Positions 40,978 to 49,041 of a stretch of DNA of 64,000 nt are shown here, piece after piece. This DNA comes from ZC4RG29 sp035304385. GTDB lineage: Bacteria; Bacteroidota; Bacteroidia; Cytophagales; Cyclobacteriaceae. Both the position numbers and the translations under genes were made by a program. The notes under the pieces were generated by a model, which ran no database searches, was not told the origin of the DNA, and saw only the letters and a program-made list of their open reading frames with translations. Location: contig DATGQD010000011.1 of assembly GCA_035304385.1 (NCBI GenBank), positions 1 through 64,000 on the forward strand, in the 5' to 3' direction. Position 1 is the stretch's first letter. The number at the start of each line of letters is the position of its first letter.

Positions 40978-42399
40978 ATGGACTTCACACCGCATCTGGA
41001 TAAGGAAATTTTTCGTGTTGTTGCGCAGGCTGCGGCGGCATCTGGCGTAAGGGCGTATGTTGTTGGGGGATATGTGCGTGACCTGGTGCTCGGCCGTCCG
41101 TCCAAAGACATCGACTTTGTCTGCGTGGGCAGCGGTATCGCCCTGGCGAAAAAGGTGGCTGCTGCCCTGGGTCCGGGAACACAGGTGAACTATTTCAGCA
41201 ATTTCGGAACGGCGCAGATCAGGTATAAGGACCTGGAGGTGGAGTTCGTCGGGGCGAGGAAGGAGTCTTACAGCCGCGATTCGCGCAAGCCGGTGGTAGA
41301 AGATGGTTCTTTGGAAGACGACCTGAAACGCCGTGACTTTACCATTAACGCTATGGCCGTGTCGCTCAATAGCGACGATTATGGCGCACTCGTTGATCCC
41401 CACAACGGGATGGATGACCTTAAGAAAAAAATAATCCGCACCCCGCAGGATCCATCCGTTACCTTTTCAGACGATCCGCTGCGGATGATGCGTGCGGTGC
41501 GGTTTGCTACCCAACTGAATTTCGATATCGAACCCGATACCTATGAAGCCATTGTAAAACAGGCGTCGCGGCTCAAGATCGTATCACAGGAACGCATTAC
41601 GGACGAGTTGAACAAGATCATTGCGAGCAAGGTGCCGTCGTACGGTTTCAAGCTGCTGTTCCACAGCGGATTGCTTAAGCAGTTCTTTCCGGAGCTTGTC
41701 GCCCTGCACGGCGTCGAGTACGTGGGTAACAATGCGCATAAGGACAACTTTTTCCATACGCTCCAGGTGCTCGACAATGTGGCCCGGGTTTCCGACGACC
41801 TCTGGTTACGGTGGGCGGCTATTCTTCACGATATCGCCAAGCCGGCGACCAAAAGGTATGACAAACAGCACGGCTGGACCTTCCATGGACACGAAGACAA
41901 GGGAGCGCGGATGGTCCCCGGTATTTTCAGGCGCCTGAAACTGCCTATGAACGAGAATATGACGAAGGTCCAGCGACTCGTCCGCCTCCATTTGCGTCCT
42001 ATACCGCTGGCGAAGGAGGTTACCGACTCCGCCATACGGCGTCTCCTCTTCGATGCCGGTGACGACATCGAGGCCCTGATGATCCTGTGTCGTGCCGATG
42101 TCACGTCGAAAAACCCCGAGAAAGTGAGCCGGTTCCTCCGTAATTTCGACCTGGTGGAGAAGAAAATGGCTGAGGTGGAGCAGAAAGACCACATCCGAAA
42201 CTTTCAGCCGCCCGTGTCCGGGGATGAGATCATGGAGATGTTCGACGTCCCCCCAAGCCGAATCGTGGGCGAACTCAAGGAGGAAATCAAGGAGGCCATC
42301 CTGGACGGGCGGATTGCCAACGACCGGGAACAGGCGCTGGAACTCCTCAGGGAAATCGCCAATGTGCGGGGTCTGGCTCCGCGGTCTACCGGAACGTAG
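40978..42399 (+). CDS. cca: CCA tRNA nucleotidyltransferase / poly(A) polymerase family protein with HD domain, 473 aa
   Basis: Class II nucleotidyltransferase head: GGYVRD (30-35), SKDIDFVCV with catalytic Asp pair D44/D46, and the RRDFTINAMAV motif. RNA-binding neck (DDPLRMMRAVRFATQL, ISQERITDELNKI) then an HD phosphohydrolase domain (H284-D285 in AAILHDIAKPATK). Adds CCA to tRNA 3' ends, and the HD domain may remove phosphates. CCA-adding versus poly(A)-adding activity cannot be told from sequence alone; no second homologue is in the window. Confidence 0.9.
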   Translation: MDFTPHLDKEIFRVVAQAAAASGVRAYVVGGYVRDLVLGRPSKDIDFVCVGSGIALAKKVAAALGPGTQVNYFSNFGTAQIRYKDLEVEFVGARKESYSRDSRKPVVEDGSLEDDLKRRDFTINAMAVSLNSDDYGALVDPHNGMDDLKKKIIRTPQDPSVTFSDDPLRMMRAVRFATQLNFDIEPDTYEAIVKQASRLKIVSQERITDELNKIIASKVPSYGFKLLFHSGLLKQFFPELVALHGVEYVGNNAHKDNFFHTLQVLDNVARVSDDLWLRWAAILHDIAKPATKRYDKQHGWTFHGHEDKGARMVPGIFRRLKLPMNENMTKVQRLVRLHLRPIPLAKEVTDSAIRRLLFDAGDDIEALMILCRADVTSKNPEKVSRFLRNFDLVEKKMAEVEQKDHIRNFQPPVSGDEIMEMFDVPPSRIVGELKEEIKEAILDGRIANDREQALELLREIANVRGLAPRSTGT

Positions 42400-42455
42400 C
42401 CGTCCGTGCAACCTTTTCTATTGGGCGTTGTTATTTACCTGATTGTACCAGTTGC

Positions 42456-43013
42456 TTGGACCACCGGGTATCGAACATACACGATGATTTGATCGCGCGC
42501 TGCCGGAACGGCGATCCGCGTGCCTTTCGGCGTTTATACGATCTGTATTCGAAAGCGATGTTCAACACGGCATTCCGGGTCACCGGCGACGAGGACGATG
42601 CGGCCGACGTGTTGCAGGAATCCTTCATCAGCGCGTTCAACAACCTCGACCGGTACCGGCACGATGCCACATTCGGATCCTGGCTCAAGAGGATCGTGAT
42701 CAATAAGGCGATTAATCACATCCGAAAAAGAAAAACACTGCCATTGCCCGACGACGAGGAGTGGCAAGTGCCCGAGGAACCCGAAATTGAGGTCGAGGTG
42801 GACGAACGCACCGTGGAACGCATTCGGAACGCCATCGGCCAACTTCCGGATGGATACCGCAGCGTGCTGACGCTGTACCTTATCGAGGGATATGATCACC
42901 AGGAGATCAGTGAGATCATGGGGATCTCGGTCTCCACATCGAAGTCGCAACTCAACCGGGCAAAAGCCAGGTTGAAGGAAATTTTAACGACAGGCTATGA
43001 AACAGAGACTTGA
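42456..43013 (+). CDS. ECF-type RNA polymerase sigma factor, 185 aa
   Basis: Region 2 (ARCRNGDPRAFRRLYDLYSKAMFNTAF, DAADVLQESFISAFNNLDRYRHDATFGSWLKRIVINKAINHIRK) and region 4 (LPDGYRSVLTLYLIEGYDHQEISEIMGISVSTSKSQLNRAKARLKEIL) are complete. Starts with TTG, the only reasonable start in the frame. The downstream gene overlaps by 17 bp and looks like its membrane anti-sigma factor. No recognised FecR/TonB partner, so a general envelope-stress role is likely. Confidence 0.92.
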   Translation: MDHRVSNIHDDLIARCRNGDPRAFRRLYDLYSKAMFNTAFRVTGDEDDAADVLQESFISAFNNLDRYRHDATFGSWLKRIVINKAINHIRKRKTLPLPDDEEWQVPEEPEIEVEVDERTVERIRNAIGQLPDGYRSVLTLYLIEGYDHQEISEIMGISVSTSKSQLNRAKARLKEILTTGYETET

Positions 43014-43503
43014 AGATTTTATCGACCGGAACCGGGACGCTTTTGACGATCGCGTTCCAGCTGGCACGGTGTGGAACCGCATAGCGGAAGCGTTACCGCG
43101 TATGCGCACCTCCATTTGGAATCGCGTGGCGGTATGGCGTGCCGCGGCAATTCTGTTCATGGGCTTGTCGTTGTACCTGGCGTGGCCGTCCGGCTCACCC
43201 GCCGAGCCTGACCATCAGGCGATACGCGAGTTCGCGGATGTCGAGAAATATTACACGGACCAGATCGCGAAAACGGTTCAGCTAATCGACTTGTACGGGC
43301 ATAAGGAGGGACTGAATGGTTTTACTCAGGACATGCGTCAGCTCGAGGCGATGTATCTTGTTCTAAAGGAAGAAATGGAACAGAATCCGAGCGATAAGGT
43401 GAGAGACGCCCTGGTATTGAACTTACTCGTTCGTATCGACCTCCTCACGCAACACCTTCATCGTCTGGATGCAAGGCAAAGCGAAGGGGAGCGGGAGTCG
43501 TGA
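42997..43503 (+). CDS. Probable anti-sigma factor, single-pass membrane protein, 168 aa
   Basis: Short N-terminal cytoplasmic part (RLEDFIDRNRDAFDDRVPAGTVWNRI), the pattern of Bacteroidota anti-sigma proteins next to ECF sigma genes, then one membrane helix (about 47-65, VWRAAAILFMGLSLYLAW) and a helical periplasmic part of about 100 residues. The 17-bp overlap with the sigma gene implies coupled production. No zinc-binding HxxxCxxC motif, so it is not a ZAS-type factor. Confidence 0.75.
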   Translation: MKQRLEDFIDRNRDAFDDRVPAGTVWNRIAEALPRMRTSIWNRVAVWRAAAILFMGLSLYLAWPSGSPAEPDHQAIREFADVEKYYTDQIAKTVQLIDLYGHKEGLNGFTQDMRQLEAMYLVLKEEMEQNPSDKVRDALVLNLLVRIDLLTQHLHRLDARQSEGERES

Positions 43504-43534
43504 GCCTCGATCATCAATCGGCAGCGCCCATGGA

Positions 43535-44257
43535 TCAAGCGTCTCTGCGTTCCTCGCTGCTCAGCTGGAATTCTTCTTTTGCTGAATCCGCTATGCGCAG
43601 GTTGTCGCACTTGAGAATGCGGGCAGGAAACTTTTTAATGATGCGATAGTCGTGCGTGGCCATGAGGATCGCCGTACCGCTGTTGTTGATCTGCTGAAAG
43701 AGTTTGAGGATGCCGTCGGACACGGCCGGATCAAGGTTCCCTGTGGGCTCGTCGGCGAGCAGGATTTGCGGCTCATTAAGCAGGGCACGCGCGATGACCA
43801 CGCGTTGCTGTTCGCCGCCGGATAGCTGGTGCGGCATCTTTCGCTCGACCGAACCCAGCCCTACTTGCATGAGTACTTCGGAAATACGGGCGCGCATTTT
43901 CCCGTTATCGCGCCAGCCGGTCGCCCTCATCACGAACAGCAGGTTTTCCGCCACGGTTCGGTCGGAGAACAGCTGGAAATCCTGGAAGATAATCCCGAGC
44001 TTTCTGCGCAACAGCGGCACTTCCGAAGGCCGGATGTCGCGAATAGAAAATCCCGCCACCACAATTTCGCCGAGTCGTAGCGGCAAGTCGGCGTACAAGG
44101 TCTTCAGCAATGACGATTTTCCGGAGCCTGTCTTGCCTACCAGGAAGACAAACTCGCCCTTGCCAATTTCAAAGTTGACATTTTCCAGAACCGTGTTGTG
44201 GTCCTGGAAAATGCTCGCGTCTTTTACTTTTACTACGGGTTCATCGGAAAACATCAC
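43535..44257 (-). CDS. ftsE: Cell division ABC ATPase FtsE-like, 240 aa
   Basis: Walker A GKTGSGKS (41-48), signature LSGGEQQRVVIARALL, Walker B ILLADEPTGNLDP, H-loop in MATHDYRIIKKFP. The PLRLGEIVVAGFSIRDI and GIIFQDFQLFSDRTVAENLLF segments match FtsE, which with FtsX controls peptidoglycan hydrolysis at the septum. No ftsX is adjacent, which is common in Bacteroidota. The first two Met residues are alternative starts 3 bp apart. Lies 24 bp behind the transaldolase-like gene. Confidence 0.88.
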   Translation of the reverse strand: MMFSDEPVVKVKDASIFQDHNTVLENVNFEIGKGEFVFLVGKTGSGKSSLLKTLYADLPLRLGEIVVAGFSIRDIRPSEVPLLRRKLGIIFQDFQLFSDRTVAENLLFVMRATGWRDNGKMRARISEVLMQVGLGSVERKMPHQLSGGEQQRVVIARALLNEPQILLADEPTGNLDPAVSDGILKLFQQINNSGTAILMATHDYRIIKKFPARILKCDNLRIADSAKEEFQLSSEERRDA

Positions 44258-44281
44258 CTCGGGTTTTGTCCGGGGAAAGCC

Positions 44282-44962
44282 CTACGCCGTCACCTTTTCG
44301 GAAGCGCGGGCGTTGACTTTCTTGTGGTCGGCCAGGAATTTTTCGAGTCCGCTGTCAGTCAGGGGATGCTTCAGCAGTCCTGTGATAACGCTCAACGGAC
44401 AAGTTGCTACATCTGCGCCGATTTCAGCACACTTGATGAGGTGGATGGTATGTCGAACGGAGGCAGCAAGAATTTCTGTATCGAAGGCGTAGTTGTCGTA
44501 GATCTGCCGGATCTGGGCGATCAGCTCAACACCGTCCTGTGATACGTCGTCCAGCCTGCCCATAAACGGCGACACGTAGCTGGCGCCGGCCTTGGCAGCA
44601 AGCAAAGCTTGACCCGGAGAGAAAACCAGCGTACAGTTGGTACGGATTCCTTCGCTCGCGAATTTCTTTATCGCTTTCACGCCGTCGCGGATCATCGGTA
44701 CTTTCACCACGATCTTGTCGTCAATGCGGGCGAGTTCTTTTCCTTCCTTTATAATATTGTCAAAGTCTGTCGCGATTACCTCTGCGCTGACATTGTTGTC
44801 TACGATATTGCAAATGGCCTTGTAGTGCTCGCGAATATTGGATTCGCCACTGATACCCTCTTTGGCCATGAGTGAAGGGTTGGTCGTGACGCCATCCAGC
44901 ACACCGAGATCGTATGCTTCCTGGATTTCCTTGAGATTAGCAGTGTCGATGAAAAATTTCAT
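44282..44962 (-). CDS. fsa: Transaldolase / fructose-6-phosphate aldolase family protein, 226 aa
   Basis: Small single-domain TIM barrel: MKFFIDTANLKEI, GVTTNPSL, IVVKVPM with the Schiff-base Lys (K87), NCTLVFSPGQALLAAKAGASYVSPFMGRLDD and ILAASVRHTIHL. The family contains both short transaldolases (pentose phosphate pathway) and fructose-6-phosphate aldolases; Bacteroidota members are normally called transaldolase, so the symbol is tentative. A full promoter precedes it. Confidence 0.9.
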   Translation of the reverse strand: MKFFIDTANLKEIQEAYDLGVLDGVTTNPSLMAKEGISGESNIREHYKAICNIVDNNVSAEVIATDFDNIIKEGKELARIDDKIVVKVPMIRDGVKAIKKFASEGIRTNCTLVFSPGQALLAAKAGASYVSPFMGRLDDVSQDGVELIAQIRQIYDNYAFDTEILAASVRHTIHLIKCAEIGADVATCPLSVITGLLKHPLTDSGLEKFLADHKKVNARASEKVTA

Positions 44963-44983
44963 ATTTATTTAACGGTTAGTACT

Positions 44984-45014
44984 CAAATTTAATTCCTGAT
45001 CCGCGGCCTCCCAA
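44984..45014 (-). promoter_or_regulatory. Promoter of the transaldolase-like gene (and probably ftsE)
   Basis: Minus strand: -33 TTG (45014-45012), 20-bp spacer, -7 TAAATTTG (44991-44984), the best-formed promoter in the window. Confidence 0.7.
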
Positions 45015-45076
45015 TGATTTCCGGGATAACGTGCTCAATCTATCGAAAATTGCGGGATAACATGAGACCAAAAAGA

Positions 45077-45167
45077 GGCAAACCGGGCATCACACCGCTA
45101 CAACCGCCTGCCCTTGCTACCTTCCGGTCCTGGGGGATTCAGCGGGAGCTGGTCGTGCCGGTTTGCC
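45077..45167 (-). ncRNA. ffs: Signal recognition particle RNA, small bacterial type (4.5S), about 91 nt
   Basis: Minus strand carries CCAGGACCGGAAGGTAGCAA followed by GGGCAGG, the conserved SRP domain IV with the GGAA tetraloop region and asymmetric loop that bind Ffh. The ends GGCAAACCGG and CCGGTTTGCC pair to close one long hairpin (45077-45086 with 45158-45167, allowing small bulges). A -7 TACTTTTG ends 6 nt upstream of the 5' end. Frames across it are not genes. Confidence 0.95.
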
Positions 45168-45172
45168 AGCTG

Positions 45173-45180
45173 CAAAAGTA
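45173..45180 (-). promoter_or_regulatory. -7 element TACTTTTG for the SRP RNA
   Basis: Exact TAnnTTTG on the minus strand, 5 nt before the predicted 5' end of the RNA at 45167. Confidence 0.65.
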
Positions 45181-45230
45181 CTAAAAAACGCTACATCAGC
45201 CGCCTTTCGCCCTTCTATTTCCTCCCACCC

Positions 45231-45278
45231 CCTGCCTCTGCCCCTGCATCTGCTCCTGCCCCTGCCCCTGCCTCTGCC
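45231..45278. repeat. CTGCCC/CTGCCT hexamer microsatellite
   Basis: Eight or so imperfect 6-bp units (CCTGCCTCTGCCCCTGCATC...) between the SRP RNA promoter and the next gene. Confidence 0.7.
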
Positions 45279-45285
45279 TTATTCA

Positions 45286-45525
45286 TCAAGCAAGTCCCGA
45301 CAGATACAGATTAAACTCCAAAGCGCTGGTCTCATCGAAACCGTCGGTCTTCAGGTCTTCCAGGATATCCTCGTCGAATTCGAGTTCGCGCTTTTCAACG
45401 CGGCCGTCGTCGAATCGGGTAAGTTCAACCCCCGTAAGGCGGATTGGATTCAGTTTCACCAGTATTTTATACCCTTCGAAGTCGCGCTTGAAATATTGAT
45501 GTACTACATTGCCACTTTTAGCCAT
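45286..45525 (-). CDS. Small conserved-looking protein of unknown function, 79 aa
   Basis: Compact acidic protein: VHQYFKRDFEGYKILVKLNPIRLTGVELTRFDDGRVEKRELEFDEDILEDLKTDGF. The alternating strand pattern is convincing for a real protein and the frame ends cleanly. It has no signal peptide or membrane helix and no recognised family. Divergent from the acetyltransferase gene. Confidence 0.7.
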   Translation of the reverse strand: MAKSGNVVHQYFKRDFEGYKILVKLNPIRLTGVELTRFDDGRVEKRELEFDEDILEDLKTDGFDETSALEFNLYLSGLA

Positions 45526-45542
45526 GGTCCTATTCTTTAGCG

Positions 45543-46100
45543 GTGGAACGCCTCGAACTTGAGGAAAAATTTGAAACGGAAAGGCTGCTCTTTCAGCGTC
45601 TAAGGTACGAAGACGCCGAAGAAATCTTCTATGCCTATGCCAGCAAACCGGAAGCTACCCGCTACGTGTCATGGGCAACCCATCGCTCCGTCGCCGACAC
45701 GCGGCGGTATCTCATGCATACGCGGGCGGCCTGGGCCGCAGGCACCGACTACTCGTTTTCTATCCGGCTTAAAAATACCCACCGTTTGATCGGCAGCATC
45801 GGATGTCTTAACGAGTATGGGAAAATCCAGTTCGGCTACATCATTTCCCCCGCCCAATGGAACAAGGGTTATGCCACGGAAGCCACCCGCCGGTTTATGG
45901 AACTGTTGGCTGCCCAGCCGGTTGTTTATAGGATCGGCACACTCGTCGACGTGGCCAACATTGCCTCGCAACGTGTTCTCGAAAAGTGCGGGCTGATCGA
46001 AGAGGCACGCCTTACCCGCTGGCTGAGATTCGTCAACCAGAATAACGAACCCCGCGATTGCATCCTCTACTACTATCCGCTACCGACCCGTAATCTGTAA
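45543..46100 (+). CDS. GNAT family N-acetyltransferase (RimJ/RimL-like), 185 aa
   Basis: Acetyl-CoA-dependent transferase: ETERLLFQRLRYEDAEEIFYAYA start, FGYIISPAQWNKGYATEATRRFMELL (motif A, pantetheine binding) and VDVANIASQRVLEKCGLIEEARLTRWLRF (motif B). Such proteins modify ribosomal protein N-termini or small amines; the substrate is unknown. GTG start at 45543. Confidence 0.88.
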   Translation: MERLELEEKFETERLLFQRLRYEDAEEIFYAYASKPEATRYVSWATHRSVADTRRYLMHTRAAWAAGTDYSFSIRLKNTHRLIGSIGCLNEYGKIQFGYIISPAQWNKGYATEATRRFMELLAAQPVVYRIGTLVDVANIASQRVLEKCGLIEEARLTRWLRFVNQNNEPRDCILYYYPLPTRNL

Positions 46101-46535
46101 CGGCATATTGCTTTCCCATTTTTCCAGATACTGGCCTTGGCATTGCCAGATTGGGACTTTTCGAATGGTTTTATCCGCTCTATGACGTCAAAAACAGGGG
46201 AATGGCCCCCTGGCACGACTGTGGTATGTGATAAGGCTGCCATAAAGCCCAGGGTTAAAGCTGTGCAAAAGACATTGAACCGGGGTTGGTTCATGTTTGG
46301 GTTGGAGGCGCTGATCGGAACCTGTTTGGAGTAAAGGGATTCTGGTCAGCGCTTTTTTTTTATGGCCCTAACTGTGCATGATAGATGATATTATCCCGAA
46401 GGATACGTGATATTTCAGCGACACACCCTCACCATGGAGCGTTAACAATTCAACTGGAAGGCGCTCGTGTGATAGTGAGTGAGGTATATTCTACGGTTTC
46501 CTGGAGCGCCCCCATATCATGTCACGCTAATCTCA
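46101..46535. other. Gap of about 435 bp with no supported gene
   Basis: Two opposed frames of 65 and 73 codons cover 46073-46334, but neither resembles a known protein and they exclude each other. A T-run (TTTTTTTT) at about 46352-46361 is preceded by only a weak hairpin. Confidence 0.4.
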
Positions 46536-46543
46536 TAACTTTG
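46536..46543 (+). promoter_or_regulatory. -7 element TAACTTTG for the M13 peptidase
   Basis: Exact TAnnTTTG match 17 bp upstream of the ATG at 46561. Confidence 0.55.
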
Positions 46544-46560
46544 CGAAAAACTGCAACGTT

Positions 46561-48621
46561 ATGCGATACCACAACTTGGCCGGTATTTCCATTCTCGCTA
46601 TCCTGATCGCTTCCTGCTCTGGTTCCACGTCGGAAACAAAACTGCCGGAAGGCGTAGGGTTGCGCGTGTCCAATATGGATACCACCGCCCGCCCCGCCGA
46701 AGATTTCTTCCGATTTGCCAACGGTGGTTGGCTTGACCGTGCCCAGATTCCCGCCGACCGCGGAAGCTGGGGGAGCTTTTACGAACTGCGCGAACAAACG
46801 CAGGCCGATGTGCTCGAAGTGTTGAAAAGCGCAGCTGATAATACGGAATATGCAGAGGGATCTGACCAACGGAAGGTGGCCGACTTCTTCGACGTTGGGA
46901 TGGATTCCGTGCTCGCGGAGCGCGCGGGTTTGCGCCCGGTGGAAAACTTCATACAACAGATCGATGCGATCGCCGGCAAATCCGACATTCAGAAATACTT
47001 CACAACGCAGCAACTCCATGGCGGCGGTGCTTTCTTTATCGTCCAGATATATCCCGACCTCACAAAGAGCGATGTCATCAGCATCTATCTTGTGGGCGCG
47101 GGCATTGGGTTGCCTGAACGCGACTACTACTTCGATAACAGTGCGAAATCAAGAGAAACGCGCGACAAGTACGTGGCGCACGTTTCGCGCATGCTTGAAC
47201 TGAGTGGAGTGGACAAGGCGTTGGCCGACCGACAGGCAAACGCCATCATGAAAATCGAAACCACACTTGCAGAAGGTACGCTGACCAAAGAAGACAAACG
47301 CGACCCGGACAAGATTTACAACAAGCGATCTGTCGATCAACTCAGTGCACTGTTGCCATCCTTCAACTGGAACAACTATTTCAGCGACATGGGATTGTCT
47401 GGCGTCGACTCCGTTGTTGTGGAGGATATAAACTTCCTGCCCGCTGTTGAAAAAGTTATCAACACGACGCCTGCCGCAGACCTCAAGGCATACTTCCGCT
47501 GGCATCTCATCAATCTGGCTGCACCGTACCTGAATCATGAGATGGTAGCTGCCGACTTTGACTTTTACTCAGGTTATCTGGGAGGCGTAGAACAAATGCG
47601 ACCAAGATGGCGTCGCGTGCTCGCCAAAACTGATGACGCACTCGGTGAGGCGCTGGGTAAGCTGTATGTGGAAAAGAACTTCCCGCCGGAGGCCAAGGAG
47701 AAGGCGATGGAAATGGTAGACAACATCAAGCGTGCCTTTGGCGAACGCATCAAGAGCCTCGCCTGGATGTCCGACTCCACCAAGGAGAAAGCGCTGGAGA
47801 AGCTCGCTTCATTTAAGGTGAAGATCGGATATCCCGATGAGTGGCGCGATTACTCCGCCCTGGTTGTCGACCACAATCCTGAAACGGCTTCCTACCTTCA
47901 GAATGTTTTGAACGCAAACCGCTTTAACCTGGAACGGAATCTTGCCAAGTTCGGTAAGCCGGTCGACCGCAGCGAATGGGAGATGACACCCCAAACGGTC
48001 AACGCCTACTACAATCCGCTTTTCAATGAGATTGTGTTTCCCGCTGCGATACTTCAACCTCCGTTCTACGACTATCGGGCTGACGAGGCCCTCAACTACG
48101 GTGGCATGGGTGCTGTTATCGGTCATGAGATTTCTCACGGCTTCGACGATCAGGGCAGCCGGTTTGACGCGAACGGAAACCTGCGCAACTGGTGGTCCGA
48201 ACAGGATCTTTCGCAATTCCGAGAACGCGGTAAGGCGCTGGCGGATCAATACAGTCGGTATGAGCCGCTGGACAGCGTATTTGTCAACGGCGAGTTTACG
48301 TTAGGAGAGAACATCGGCGACCTCGGCGGATTGTCTGTGGCATACGACGGCCTACAGCTGTTCCTGGAAGAACACGGTCGTCCGGGACTTATCGACGGCT
48401 TTACACCCGAACAGCGATTCTTCCTGTCGTGGGCGACCATCTGGCGTATCAAGTATCGCGACGAGACGCTGAGGACGCAAGTCAAGACCGATCCGCATGC
48501 ACCGGGGATGTACCGGGCAATCGGGCCGCTGACCAACATGGATGCCTTTTATGAGGCGTTTAACGTCAGTGAGGGAGATCCTATGTATCGTCCGGCGTCG
48601 GAGCGTGTGAAGATCTGGTAA
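46561..48621 (+). CDS. M13 (neprilysin/PepO) family zinc metallopeptidase lipoprotein, 686 aa
   Basis: Lipobox IASC19. Zinc site H522-E-I-S-H526 in VIGHEISHGFDDQGSRFD, with the third ligand E583 and D587 in GENIGDLGG; the substrate-binding NAYYNPLFNEIVFPAAILQPPFYD is also present. N-terminal RPAEDFFRFANGGWLDRAQIPADR is the Peptidase_M13_N signature. Digests short peptides outside the cytoplasm. Monocistronic. Confidence 0.95.
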   Translation: MRYHNLAGISILAILIASCSGSTSETKLPEGVGLRVSNMDTTARPAEDFFRFANGGWLDRAQIPADRGSWGSFYELREQTQADVLEVLKSAADNTEYAEGSDQRKVADFFDVGMDSVLAERAGLRPVENFIQQIDAIAGKSDIQKYFTTQQLHGGGAFFIVQIYPDLTKSDVISIYLVGAGIGLPERDYYFDNSAKSRETRDKYVAHVSRMLELSGVDKALADRQANAIMKIETTLAEGTLTKEDKRDPDKIYNKRSVDQLSALLPSFNWNNYFSDMGLSGVDSVVVEDINFLPAVEKVINTTPAADLKAYFRWHLINLAAPYLNHEMVAADFDFYSGYLGGVEQMRPRWRRVLAKTDDALGEALGKLYVEKNFPPEAKEKAMEMVDNIKRAFGERIKSLAWMSDSTKEKALEKLASFKVKIGYPDEWRDYSALVVDHNPETASYLQNVLNANRFNLERNLAKFGKPVDRSEWEMTPQTVNAYYNPLFNEIVFPAAILQPPFYDYRADEALNYGGMGAVIGHEISHGFDDQGSRFDANGNLRNWWSEQDLSQFRERGKALADQYSRYEPLDSVFVNGEFTLGENIGDLGGLSVAYDGLQLFLEEHGRPGLIDGFTPEQRFFLSWATIWRIKYRDETLRTQVKTDPHAPGMYRAIGPLTNMDAFYEAFNVSEGDPMYRPASERVKIW

Positions 48622-48655
48622 GGGTAGGTTCCAACCGAAAATTGGTTTCAATTAT

Positions 48656-48685
48656 TTGGAATTAGTTGACGGTTTGTTATTATTG
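48656..48685 (+). promoter_or_regulatory. Promoter of thx and the trp operon
   Basis: -33 TTG (48656-48658), 19-bp spacer, -7 TATTATTG (48678-48685; one mismatch). It starts the only visible transcript that can reach trpL, because thx and trpL are 2 nt apart. Confidence 0.55.
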
Positions 48686-48702
48686 CCCCACCAAAACGAG
48701 GC

Positions 48703-48882
48703 ATGGGAAAAGGAGATAAAAAATCGAAACGCGGTAAAATCAGACTCGGCTCGTACGGAAATTCGCGCAGGAGGAAGAAGAAACGTGCCGTTGTTGCCGC
48801 TCAGACCCCCGCTCAGACGGGTGAGGCGGAAGAGTCGGCATCCAAACCTCGTAGAACGGCACGCAAAAAGACAGAATCCTGA
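48703..48882 (+). CDS. 30S ribosomal protein THX, 59 aa
   Basis: MGKGDKKSKRGKIRLGSYGN is the diagnostic N-terminus of THX (bTHX), a small basic protein in the head of the 30S subunit, followed by SRRRKKKRAV. Bacteroidota forms have an extra Ala/Glu/Lys-rich tail as here (PAQTGEAEESASKPRRTARK). It lies between a promoter and the tryptophan leader peptide, which starts 2 nt after its stop. Confidence 0.93.
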   Translation: MGKGDKKSKRGKIRLGSYGNSRRRKKKRAVVAAQTPAQTGEAEESASKPRRTARKKTES

Positions 48883-48884
48883 AT

Positions 48885-48938
48885 ATGAAATACACGGCAA
48901 CGATAACCTGGTGGTGGCACATATTGTCCGATATGTGA
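48885..48938 (+). CDS. trpL: trp operon leader peptide, 17 aa
   Basis: Encodes MKYTATITWWWHILSDM. Three consecutive Trp codons at 48909-48917 make translation stall when charged tRNA-Trp is scarce. The peptide sits directly before a perfect set of alternative hairpins and trpE. Its start is 2 nt after the THX stop, so ribosomes leaving thx may reinitiate here. Confidence 0.92.
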   Translation: MKYTATITWWWHILSDM

Positions 48939-48993
48939 ACAGCCAGATTATGCCCTTGCTATACCGGAGGCCCGCTGTTCACAGCGGGCCTTC
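48918..48993 (+). promoter_or_regulatory. trp attenuator (pause hairpin, antiterminator, terminator)
   Basis: Hairpin 1:2 is CACATAT (48918-48924) with ATATGTG (48931-48937). Antiterminator 2:3 is GTGAACAGC (48935-48943) with GCTGTTCAC (48974-48982), nine perfect pairs. Terminator 3:4 is GGCCCGCTG (48969-48977) with CAGCGGGCC (48982-48990), nine perfect pairs, extendable to 12 pairs (48966-48993), followed by TTCGTGTT, a weak T-tract. A ribosome stalled on the Trp codons covers strand 1, freeing strand 2 to pair with strand 3. Confidence 0.93.
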
Positions 48994-49041
48994 GTGTTAT
49001 GGGGCCTTCCGATTTCCAAGACACCACCAACAAGTCCGAAT

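Noticed and set aside
45114..45314. 66-codon frame opposite the SRP RNA
   Set aside because: Covers the SRP RNA and the CTGCCC microsatellite; composition is Pro/Ala repeats.
46073..46334. Opposed 73- and 65-codon frames after the acetyltransferase gene
   Set aside because: They overlap each other and match nothing; no -7 element supports either.
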